NCBI GenBank assembly: GCA_009886815.1
Contig: QXYP01000254.1
Coordinates: forward strand, 1-5,159
Origin: Halieaceae bacterium
GTDB taxonomy: Bacteria; Pseudomonadota; Gammaproteobacteria; Pseudomonadales; Halieaceae
DNA: 5,159 bases
Direction: 5' to 3'
This document shows, in pieces, positions 1-5,159 of this stretch (within the stretch, counting starts at the first letter, position 1; each line of letters starts with the position of its first letter). Made by a program: the position numbers and the translations under genes. Under the pieces are notes generated by a model that was not told where the DNA came from, made no database searches, and worked only from the letters and a program-made list of their open reading frames with translations.

Positions 1-1040
1 AGCTGGGGCTGCGTCTTACCGCACACGCACAGTGGCGCCTAAATTACCTCACACCGCTCAATCTTTATCGACGTCTTAGTAGGGTGGAAATTATTCACGG
101 CAAGGCAGTACGCCTTGACCCCATAGCGCGAACAGCTGCACTAGAGCTCGCAGATGGTGGACACCAGCGCCTCCACTGGGATTACCTGGTAATTGCTACG
201 GGAGTGAGTAATGGCTTTTGGCGGGATGAACGTCTTGATACCGGCCAGGTTGTTGAGTCCCGTTTAGCCGCTCAGTGCGCCGCGGTTAAAGCAGCGTCGT
301 CGATTGCCGTTGTGGGCGCCGGACCTTCTGGAACTAGTGCCGCCTTTAACCTAAAGCGTGCGCACCCTAAAAAATCAGTCGCTATATTTTTTCCCGGTCA
401 GGAACTGCTGCCCGGCTACCCTCAGGGCACAAAGAATTACCACCGTGGGCTCTTGGAGCGGCAAGGGGTCATTTTGCACGACGGCCATCGCGCGGTTGTA
501 CCTGGTGGTGGCATGACATCAGGCTTAGCCGGTGGCCGTCTCGAGTTTGAGGGTGGCCAGTCTAGCCATCAGGCTGACCTCATTATTTGGGCAGCTGGCC
601 GGTTGAAACCCCACACGGGTTTTTTACCTCAAGATATGTTGGATGCCGCCGGCTTCGTGCGCACCGATGCCTGTTTGAACGTGGCAGGGTACGCTCGCAT
701 CTTTGCCATAGGCGATGTCGCAGCCACGGATCCGCTGCGTTGCTCCGCTCGCAATTGGGCCTATAAAGTTTTGTGCCGGAACCTTTTGGCAAGCATTAAA
801 CAGCGCAGATTGCCCGCGCGTTTTAGTCCGCCACCACACCGTTGGGGGTCAGTTGTGGGGCCCCAACCCACCGGACTGCGATTGCATAGCCCCGCCGGAA
901 AATCCCACACCTTGCCGCGCTGGCTTGTGGATTGGTTCTTGTATCCGCTAGTGGTGAGACGCTTTATTTATGGCGGTATTCGCGGCGAAGGGCCGAGGTC
1001 ACTCGCAAACGATGCATTATCGGGTAAGAACGACGGCTGA
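1..1040 (+). CDS. FAD-dependent NAD(P)H oxidoreductase (FSP1/NDH-2-like), 5'-truncated by the window edge
   Basis: This is a two-dinucleotide-binding-domain flavoprotein of the pyridine nucleotide-disulfide oxidoreductase superfamily, likely passing electrons from NAD(P)H to a quinone or similar acceptor at the membrane. The frame (codons from base 3) has no stop back to the left edge, and residues encoded before the GTG at 84 fit the family, so the gene begins outside the window. About 345 residues are visible; the N-terminal FAD-binding Rossmann GxGxxG is missing, perhaps 40-60 residues. Seen here: the LVIATG segment near 187-204, the NAD(P)H-binding GAGPSG at 315-332, an IIWAAG strand near 580-597, and the second FAD contact, IGDVAATDP, near 708-734. 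A conserved SARNWAYK helix follows. The C-terminus is hydrophobic and aromatic, then basic, which would suit membrane association. Family is confident; acceptor and physiological role are not. Confidence 0.85.
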   Translation, partial: LGLRLTAHAQWRLNYLTPLNLYRRLSRVEIIHGKAVRLDPIARTAALELADGGHQRLHWDYLVIATGVSNGFWRDERLDTGQVVESRLAAQCAAVKAASSIAVVGAGPSGTSAAFNLKRAHPKKSVAIFFPGQELLPGYPQGTKNYHRGLLERQGVILHDGHRAVVPGGGMTSGLAGGRLEFEGGQSSHQADLIIWAAGRLKPHTGFLPQDMLDAAGFVRTDACLNVAGYARIFAIGDVAATDPLRCSARNWAYKVLCRNLLASIKQRRLPARFSPPPHRWGSVVGPQPTGLRLHSPAGKSHTLPRWLVDWFLYPLVVRRFIYGGIRGEGPRSLANDALSGKNDG

Positions 1041-1047
1041 CTTGTCG

Positions 1048-1071
1048 GGGTAGGCCCTTGGGTAATCCCTT
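1048..1071. repeat. Imperfect tandem 12-bp direct repeat upstream of the PsiE-family gene
   Basis: Two adjacent 12-mers, GGGTAGGCCCTT (1048-1059) and GGGTAATCCCTT (1060-1071), match at 10 of 12 positions. They lie 8 bp after the oxidoreductase stop codon and 87 bp before the PsiE-family start. Each unit has a GGG...CCC dyad, so either a tandem regulator site or simple chance is possible. The rest of this 117-bp gap (1041-1157) shows no convincing sigma-70 promoter, Pho box or terminator to my eye. Confidence 0.35.
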
Positions 1072-1157
1072 CTTTATAGGGTCGCGTAGTGTGTTAAAAG
1101 AGAGGGAATAAATACGGTGACCGGCTTCAGGGCGATGGGATATTTGGGGAGTAGAAC

Positions 1158-1604
1158 ATGAGCAGACAAGATCAAGAGCGGTTTTTAGCCCGGTTCGATC
1201 GGGTTGTACTTGACCTCTTCAGCATTGGTGAGCGTTTAGTTTTGGTGCTTATCGGTGTCTTGGCTATGGTGGCGGTGGCCATGGAAATTATCGAGTTCTC
1301 CCGGGAAGGCAGTGTTCGCCTCGCCGACCTCCTGTTGCTATTTATTTATCTTGAGGTCGTGGGTATGGCCTGCGCTTATTACGCGACTCACAGCGTACCG
1401 GTAACGCTGCCGGTGCTGATTGCGATCACAGGGATAACACGATTAATTATTTTGCAGGGCAAAGAATTTGAGCCTACCCAGTTGGTATTTGAGGCGGGCG
1501 CTGTGCTGCTGCTTGCGGTGGGTTATGGCGTACTTAGTTGGGCATCTGAGCGCTTCCATCGTGGGGGTAGGCCTGCTGCCGTCGATACTCAGGCCCTAGA
1601 TTAA
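1158..1604 (+). CDS. PsiE-family (phosphate-starvation-inducible family) membrane protein
   Basis: This is a 148-residue integral membrane protein of the PsiE family, close to the length of E. coli PsiE (about 136). Four hydrophobic helices are visible at about residues 25-46, 56-75, 82-99 and 108-129. The middle carries the family's conserved region: an acidic residue in a hydrophobic helix (FIYLEVVGM, 62-70), then YYATHSVPV (75-82), then the ITGITR segment (90-95). The ATG at 1158 is supported by GGGGAG at 1146-1151, six bases upstream. The biochemical function of PsiE is unknown; the E. coli gene is induced by phosphate limitation and also controlled by cAMP-CRP. I see no Pho box here, so phosphate control should not be assumed. 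The next gene begins 46 bp downstream on the same strand, so they may be co-transcribed. Confidence 0.85.
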   Translation: MSRQDQERFLARFDRVVLDLFSIGERLVLVLIGVLAMVAVAMEIIEFSREGSVRLADLLLLFIYLEVVGMACAYYATHSVPVTLPVLIAITGITRLIILQGKEFEPTQLVFEAGAVLLLAVGYGVLSWASERFHRGGRPAAVDTQALD

Positions 1605-1650
1605 CGCGGAATCTCAATTCTGCTGACCGCCAGAGGTTATACGCACATCG

Positions 1651-1866
1651 ATGACACAACACCTCAAAAACAGAGGGCGCTGGTCGGGTTTGGTATTACT
1701 GACCGCCTTGTGCGGCATTCCCTGGTATTGGCCCGACGATAATTTTGGTTGGCATGCATGGCTGGTACCCGGCTGGGTCTGGGTGACACTCATTGCTGCA
1801 ATCGCGCTGTCGGCACTGGTGGTCTGGGCGGCGCTCAAGGGCTGGCCAGATGAGTCTGTAGAGTGA
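1651..1866 (+). CDS. Small membrane protein coupled to the downstream Na+/solute symporter
   Basis: This is a 71-residue protein with a basic N-terminus (residues 1-10), a short hydrophobic stretch (about 12-27), a tryptophan-rich connector (WYWPDD, GWHAW) and a stronger membrane helix (about 39-62), ending in an acidic tail. I do not recognise it by sequence with certainty. Its position is telling: its TGA (1864-1866) overlaps the GTG start (1863) of the sodium:solute symporter. Small two-helix proteins directly upstream of SSS transporters are a known arrangement (YhdT with PanF; DUF3311 proteins with monocarboxylate permeases), so a symporter accessory subunit is the best guess. A stop at 1624-1626 limits upstream extension, so ATG 1651 is the only ordinary start. 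The nearest Shine-Dalgarno-like run, AGAGG at 1632-1636, is unusually far away (14 bases), so initiation may be weak. Confidence 0.75.
   Translation: MTQHLKNRGRWSGLVLLTALCGIPWYWPDDNFGWHAWLVPGWVWVTLIAAIALSALVVWAALKGWPDESVE
1863..1866 (+). promoter_or_regulatory. GTGA stop/start overlap (translational coupling site)
   Basis: The four bases GTGA hold the start codon GTG of the symporter and the stop codon TGA of the small membrane protein. No good Shine-Dalgarno sequence precedes the GTG, which suits re-initiation by ribosomes ending the upstream gene. An ATG two codons later (1869-1871), preceded by GAGTGAG, is an alternative start and would remove only two residues. Confidence 0.7.
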
Positions 1867-3335
1867 GCATGCAGGCTTTACCCCTTGAAACCGGCTCACT
1901 CATTTTTGTCGCAGGCTATCTTCTGTCGCTGTTGGTCATAGGGTGGTTTGCCAGTCGCCAGCGCCAAGATAAAAGTTTAGGAGACTATTATCTGGGGGGC
2001 AGAGGCATGGGGCTTTGGGTGCTCATGCTGACATTGTTTGCCACTCAGTACAGTGGCAATGCCCTTTTTGGTTTTACGGGTCAGGCCTATCGGGTGGGCT
2101 TTACCTGGTTGGCGATTTTGCACAGCATGATTGCCGTGGTGGCCGGCTATTTGTTGTTTGCTCCACAGCTGCAACGTTTATCGCGTCAACACCATTTTAT
2201 TACTCCCAATGATTATGTGGAGTTCCGCTTTCCATCTCGGGCACTGTCCGCCCTGGTGGCGCTTTGCCTTATTGTTGTTCTTATCAACTACGTGCTGGCC
2301 CAGTTAAAGGTTATGGGTCTTATGGTGGAGGGGCTCAGCGGTGGCCAGGTTGACGCCTTTTGGGGCGTCGTCGTGTTGGCGATCATTATGATGATCTACT
2401 CAACAATAGGCGGTATGCGCAGCGTCGCATGGACCGATGCTATTCAGGGCGCAATGATGCTGATGGGTTTCGTTTTGATCGCCATAATTATTGAGCGCGA
2501 TATGGGAGGCTGGTCTCCCGCCTTTGAGCAGCTGCGAGAAATCGCACCAGAAAAATTAGCGCCCCCCGATGGTCGTGGTGCGGTGACGTGGTTATCAACG
2601 GTTATTCTTATTGGTATTGGCGCCTCAGTTTATCCCCAGGCCATCCAACGTATTTATGCGGCCCGATCCGCTCGCACGTTGCAGCAATCTCTAGCAGGAA
2701 TGGCGGTATTACCGCTGTTTGCTGTGGTTGTTGTGCTGGCCTTAGGTTTCGTTGCTATTGCGCGCTTTCCCGGATTAGAAGGGGCTGCCGCTGATCAAGT
2801 TATGGCATTGATTATGCGTGATGTACTCAGCACGGGTTGGTTTGGGCACGTGGTGGTGACGTTGTTACTGGGTGCAATCTTGGCTGCGCTCATGAGTACT
2901 GCAGATTCAGCGCTGCTGGCACTGTCGTCAATTTTTGCCAAAGACCTTTATGGTAAATATTTAAGACCCACTGCTAGTGATGCAGCGTGCGCTAGGGCTG
3001 GACAGTGGTGTGCCTGGTTAATTCTCGGGGGGTTAGTGTGGTTGAGTACTCAGGAAAACCTGACGTTGTATCGTTTGTTCGTTTTGAAATTTGAAATTCT
3101 GTTGCAGGTAGCTCCCGCCTTTTATCTGGGGGTAAATTTCCCCAGCTTGCGCAGTACCCCCATTCTGTTGGGACTGGTGACTGGCTTATGCGTTGCAGTT
3201 GGTGGGTGGTCCATGGATTGGATGCCCTTTGGTTTTCACCCGGGTACCGTGGGTCTCCTCTTTAATGGCTTGATGATTATCGCCGCGCACTATGTCCTTC
3301 CCTTGAGGGCGCTAGCTACCAAGATTGCTGACTAA
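1863..3335 (+). CDS. Sodium:solute symporter (SSS family), substrate unknown
   Basis: This 490-residue polytopic inner-membrane protein of the SSS family (LeuT fold; PutP, PanF and SGLT relatives) uses the Na+ gradient to import a solute. Its length is normal for the family and about 12-13 membrane helices can be traced. Family signatures: the DYYLGGRGMG loop after helix 1 (residues 41-50), FATQYSGNALFG in helix 2 (59-70), ITPNDYVEFRF (113-123), YSTIGGMRSVAWTDAIQG (near 179-196), and LMSTADSALLALSS from residue 343. In the last motif S345-T346 align by pattern with PutP S340-T341, which help form the Na2 sodium site, so sodium coupling looks intact. The general look, plus the small protein encoded immediately upstream, recalls PanF-type or monocarboxylate permeases, but the substrate cannot be read from sequence. 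Start: GTG 1863 overlapping the previous stop, or ATG 1869. No frameshift or truncation is seen. Confidence 0.92.
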   Translation: MSMQALPLETGSLIFVAGYLLSLLVIGWFASRQRQDKSLGDYYLGGRGMGLWVLMLTLFATQYSGNALFGFTGQAYRVGFTWLAILHSMIAVVAGYLLFAPQLQRLSRQHHFITPNDYVEFRFPSRALSALVALCLIVVLINYVLAQLKVMGLMVEGLSGGQVDAFWGVVVLAIIMMIYSTIGGMRSVAWTDAIQGAMMLMGFVLIAIIIERDMGGWSPAFEQLREIAPEKLAPPDGRGAVTWLSTVILIGIGASVYPQAIQRIYAARSARTLQQSLAGMAVLPLFAVVVVLALGFVAIARFPGLEGAAADQVMALIMRDVLSTGWFGHVVVTLLLGAILAALMSTADSALLALSSIFAKDLYGKYLRPTASDAACARAGQWCAWLILGGLVWLSTQENLTLYRLFVLKFEILLQVAPAFYLGVNFPSLRSTPILLGLVTGLCVAVGGWSMDWMPFGFHPGTVGLLFNGLMIIAAHYVLPLRALATKIAD

Positions 3336-3340
3336 GCGCG

Positions 3341-3377
3341 AAGTCCGGAACGGATTTTGCAGTCGACCTCTGGACTT
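3341..3377. other. Symporter-carotenoid oxygenase gap with a short inverted repeat
   Basis: The gap between the symporter stop and the next start is 83 bp (3336-3418). It contains AAGTCC (3341-3346) and its complement GGACTT (3372-3377), separated by 25 bases. No T-run follows, so this is not a standard terminator, and with only six base pairs it may be chance. I found no promoter with both hexamers at proper spacing, so whether the downstream gene has its own transcription start is undecided. Confidence 0.2.
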
Positions 3378-3404
3378 GTGTCGGCTAAGGTAAAAGACAG
3401 TCAC

Positions 3405-3410
3405 GGAGAG
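3405..3410 (+). promoter_or_regulatory. Ribosome binding site of the carotenoid oxygenase gene
   Basis: GGAGAG ends eight bases before the ATG at 3419, which is good Shine-Dalgarno spacing. It fixes the start at 3419, giving the protein a basic N-terminal extension ahead of the catalytic domain. Confidence 0.7.
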
Positions 3411-3418
3411 AATGCAAT

Positions 3419-4858
3419 ATGTCGGCTATAGAGAAAACTATCCGTAAAGTGGTTGGTGGTGGTCTAACAACCTCCAACAAAGTGGCTAGGCAGCTGAAAA
3501 ATCCATGGCGTAAACATCCTTTCCTGACCGGTATTCACGAACCTGTTAAGCACGAGTTAAGTCTCACCGACCTCCGGGTCGAGGGTGAGATACCGGCTTC
3601 CCTTAGTGGCTGCTATGCACGCATTGGCCCCAATCCGTTTAAGCCCGACCCACGGGGCCACCATTGGTTTCTGGGCGATGGCATGGTTCATGGAATACGC
3701 CTCAACGCGGGCCGCGCTGAGTGGTATCACAATCGTTATGTGCGGTCTCTAGCCCTTGAGGCAGCGGGTGGGCCGCCGGCGGCCCCGGGCCCACGTAGCG
3801 CCACTGGCCCGGGAGATACCGTTAACACCAATGTGCTGCGTCTGGGTGGTCGAATATTGGCCCTCGTTGAAGCGGGCGCACCCCCGGTAGAGTTAAACGA
3901 CGATCTCGATACCGTGGCCTACACTAACTTTGAAGGTGCACTCACCAGCCCGTTTACGGCGCACCCCCACGAGGATCCGCTAACCGGCGAGTGGCATGCC
4001 ATTACCTATTCGCCGTTGATGCCCGATCACGTCTGTCATGTGGCGATCGATCGTGAGGGTAAGGTTCTTAGGCAACTGAAAGTTCCGGTTTCCGACGGGC
4101 CTTCTATTCATGAATGCACCCTGACCCAAAACTTTGTCGTCATTTTTGACCTGCCGGTTACGCTGTCCTTAGGTGCAATGGCCAAGGGGTTTAAGTTTCC
4201 GTATCGCTGGGATAGCGAGCGTTCCGCACGGGTGGGTTTGCTGCCGCGTTCAGGGACTGCCGAAGACGTTATCTGGTGCGAGGTTGATCCCTGTTGGCTA
4301 TTTCACGTCGCCAACAGCTTTGAGGTTGACGACAATACGGTGATTATCGATGCGGCTGTTTATAAGACCATGTTTGCCCATGGCCCTGATGGCCCTAACG
4401 GCCAGCCAGTGGGTTTAGAACGATGGGAGATTGATCTAAGCACTCAGCAAGTAACCCGAAGCACCCTCGACGCCACACCTCAGGAGTTTCCCCGAGTTGA
4501 TGAGCGGTTCTTTGGTCAGCCTTATCAGCACAGCTGGACGGTGTCTTTGCCAAGCTCGCCGGTGTCAAACTTTGCGCAGCCCAACAGCTTGTTTCATCAC
4601 AATCTGCACAGCGGCCAACGGCATGAATATGCGTTTGGTTCTGAGGGTGTGGGCGGGGAGTTTGTTTTTGTTCCTAACGCCGAGAATGCGCCCGAGGGCG
4701 AGGGCTGGTTGTTGGGTTATGTTATCAACACGCAATCCGATACGACGGAGCTTCGTATTTTAAATGCCCAGGCTATCGCCGATGGCCCCGTGGCATGCAT
4801 TCACATTCCCCACAGAATTCCGCCAGGATTTCATGGCAACTGGATCGCTGATAATTAG
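3419..4858 (+). CDS. Carotenoid oxygenase family protein (CCD/RPE65 family, non-heme iron)
   Basis: This 479-residue enzyme of the carotenoid cleavage oxygenase family would split a conjugated double bond of a carotenoid, apocarotenoid or stilbene with O2, giving aldehydes or ketones. All four Fe(II) ligands are visible: H182 (AHPHEDP), H231 (SIHECTL), H296 (LFHVANSFE) and H472 (GFHGNW near the C-terminus). The spacing closely resembles Synechocystis apocarotenoid oxygenase (183, 238, 304, 484). Second-shell glutamates are also present by motif: E151, E356 (QEFPRVDERF) and E414 (GGEFVFVP). Family openers GPNP (70-73) and WFLGDGMVHG (83-92) mark the start of the propeller. Residues 1-32 are a basic extension with no signal peptide, so the protein is probably cytosolic or membrane-attached. 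A Gly/Pro/Ala-rich loop lies at 117-126. The length is typical and the gene looks complete. It is last in the + strand run, followed by a terminator. Substrate and cleavage position cannot be assigned; lignostilbene-type activity is an alternative. Confidence 0.93.
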   Translation: MSAIEKTIRKVVGGGLTTSNKVARQLKNPWRKHPFLTGIHEPVKHELSLTDLRVEGEIPASLSGCYARIGPNPFKPDPRGHHWFLGDGMVHGIRLNAGRAEWYHNRYVRSLALEAAGGPPAAPGPRSATGPGDTVNTNVLRLGGRILALVEAGAPPVELNDDLDTVAYTNFEGALTSPFTAHPHEDPLTGEWHAITYSPLMPDHVCHVAIDREGKVLRQLKVPVSDGPSIHECTLTQNFVVIFDLPVTLSLGAMAKGFKFPYRWDSERSARVGLLPRSGTAEDVIWCEVDPCWLFHVANSFEVDDNTVIIDAAVYKTMFAHGPDGPNGQPVGLERWEIDLSTQQVTRSTLDATPQEFPRVDERFFGQPYQHSWTVSLPSSPVSNFAQPNSLFHHNLHSGQRHEYAFGSEGVGGEFVFVPNAENAPEGEGWLLGYVINTQSDTTELRILNAQAIADGPVACIHIPHRIPPGFHGNWIADN

Positions 4859-4885
4859 CCCTGTGGTGAAAACTTTGCACTATTG

Positions 4886-4910
4886 GTCAGCCACGCTGGC
4901 TGACTTTTTT
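4886..4910 (+). terminator. Rho-independent terminator after the carotenoid oxygenase gene
   Basis: GTCAGCCA (4886-4893) pairs perfectly with TGGCTGAC (4897-4904) across a three-base loop, and six T residues follow at once (4905-4910). It begins 27 bp after the stop codon. On the opposite strand no T-run follows the stem, so it should act mainly on + strand transcripts. The rest of the 164-bp gap (4859-5022) holds no gene that I can support. Confidence 0.9.
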
Positions 4911-5008
4911 GCATCGGGTGCTGAGCCTGCTCGCTGGAAGACTATGACGGCAAAATTCCGGTTCAAGGGGTAGGTCGCCCTCATCATCTCGGGTCAGGAA
5001 ATTCCACT

Positions 5009-5083
5009 AAAGGTGTCGCGTGCTATGCAAACGTTGCGATTTCATTAAACGACTTTTTAATCGTTGCTGCGCGGGGCACCTTT
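5009..5083. repeat. Nested imperfect inverted repeat spanning the nitroreductase stop codon
   Basis: Outer arms 5009-5023 and 5069-5083 pair at 14 of 15 positions on the + strand (12 Watson-Crick, 2 G-T, one G-G mismatch). Inside, GCAAACG (5027-5033) pairs with CGTTGC (5062-5067) with one bulged A, and ATTAAA (5044-5049) pairs with TTTAAT (5056-5061) around a six-base loop. Most of it is coding sequence of the - strand gene, whose stop is at 5023-5025. The two G-T pairs become A-C mismatches in the - strand RNA, so the fold is more stable in + strand RNA. There is no T-run after either end, so it is not a classic terminator. Function is unknown; chance is possible. Confidence 0.45.
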
Positions 5084-5159
5084 GCATTGGGAGCTGCGTA
5101 CCCTACAACCATGAGTATAAAGGGCCGTTCATTGGCAGGGCGCTCTAAAATGGTGTTAA
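5023..5159 (-). CDS. Nitroreductase-family protein, C-terminal fragment cut by the window edge
   Basis: The - strand is open from the right edge (codons from 5157 downward) to a TAG at 5023-5025, giving 44 residues of a C-terminus. It contains ERPFILMVVGYAAPNAKVPR followed by a KKSFNEIATF ending. This matches by recognition the end of FMN-dependent nitroreductase-family proteins, where RPF(L)L..VGYPA..AKVP is followed by a K.L.EIA helix. Such enzymes use NAD(P)H and FMN to reduce nitro compounds, quinones or related substrates; the subfamily cannot be told from this piece. Roughly 170-180 residues would lie outside the window, including most FMN contacts. It converges on the carotenoid oxygenase gene with 164 bp between the stop codons. 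The usual Pro of VGYPA is Ala here. No T-rich terminator for this strand is evident. Confidence 0.75.
   Translation of the reverse strand, partial: NTILERPANERPFILMVVGYAAPNAKVPRAATIKKSFNEIATFA

Noticed and set aside
583..839. Minus-strand open frames across the oxidoreductase gene
   Set aside because: They lie fully within a well-supported + strand gene, lack family motifs and look like antisense shadows.
1041..1157. Pho box or sigma-70 promoter for the PsiE-family gene
   Set aside because: I looked for CTGTCAT-like repeats and for -35/-10 hexamers with 16-18 base spacing. TTGGGT at 1058 and TTTATA at 1073 are too close together, and no Pho box repeat is present.
3341..3377. Terminator between the symporter and carotenoid oxygenase genes
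   Set aside because: The six-base stem has a 25-base loop and no T-run, so it does not meet the form of an intrinsic terminator.
4764..4973. A + strand frame running past the carotenoid oxygenase stop, ending at 4973
   Set aside because: It starts inside the oxygenase gene in another frame and crosses the strong terminator at 4886-4910; the oxygenase already has a normal C-terminus with its last His ligand, so this is not a frameshifted extension.
5009..5083. The hairpin region as an integron attC site or a tRNA-like element
   Set aside because: The arms lack the RYYYAAC/GTTRRRY core ends of attC and no cloverleaf with anticodon and T-loop signatures forms; most of the segment is protein-coding on the minus strand.
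1..5159. CRISPR array, insertion sequence, phage or toxin-antitoxin module
   Set aside because: No regularly spaced repeats, transposase or integrase motifs, terminal inverted repeats or small toxin-antitoxin gene pair can be seen; the window reads as ordinary metabolic and transport genes.

Overview
The window is a 5.2 kb stretch of chromosome-like DNA of moderate GC content. It probably comes from a marine gammaproteobacterium. That placement is an inference from gene content and protein style (FSP1/NDH-2-like flavoprotein, PsiE-family protein, Na+/solute symporter, carotenoid oxygenase); Halieaceae (OM60/NOR5) or a relative is a plausible guess that I cannot prove. No transposase, integrase, phage gene, CRISPR array, tRNA or rRNA is visible.

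Layout, left to right. (1) From the left edge to 1040, + strand: a 5'-truncated FAD/NAD(P)H-dependent oxidoreductase. Its frame is open to the edge, so the GTG at 84 is an internal codon. (2) 1041-1157: a gap with no clear promoter but an imperfect tandem 12-bp repeat. (3) 1158-1604: a PsiE-family four-helix membrane protein. (4) 1651-1866: an unrecognised 71-residue membrane protein whose stop codon overlaps the start of the next gene in a GTGA. (5) 1863-3335: a sodium:solute symporter. (6) 3336-3418: a short gap. (7) 3419-4858: a carotenoid oxygenase (CCD/RPE65 family) with all four iron-binding histidines. (8) 4886-4910: a strong intrinsic terminator for the + strand genes. (9) 5023 to the right edge, - strand: the C-terminal 44 residues of a nitroreductase-family protein, converging on the carotenoid oxygenase. 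An imperfect nested inverted repeat (5009-5083) spans its stop codon.

Working together: the small membrane protein and the symporter are almost certainly translated as a coupled pair and may form a two-component transporter, as known for YhdT-PanF and for DUF3311-SSS pairs. PsiE lies 46 bp upstream and may share their transcript. The carotenoid oxygenase has its own good ribosome binding site 83 bp downstream and could be the last gene of the same transcript, ending at the terminator. Nothing in the sequence ties the transporter substrate to the carotenoid oxygenase substrate.

I found no convincing new biological system. The most useful observations are the two edge-truncated genes, the coupled small-protein/symporter pair and the folded inverted repeat at the convergent gene end.
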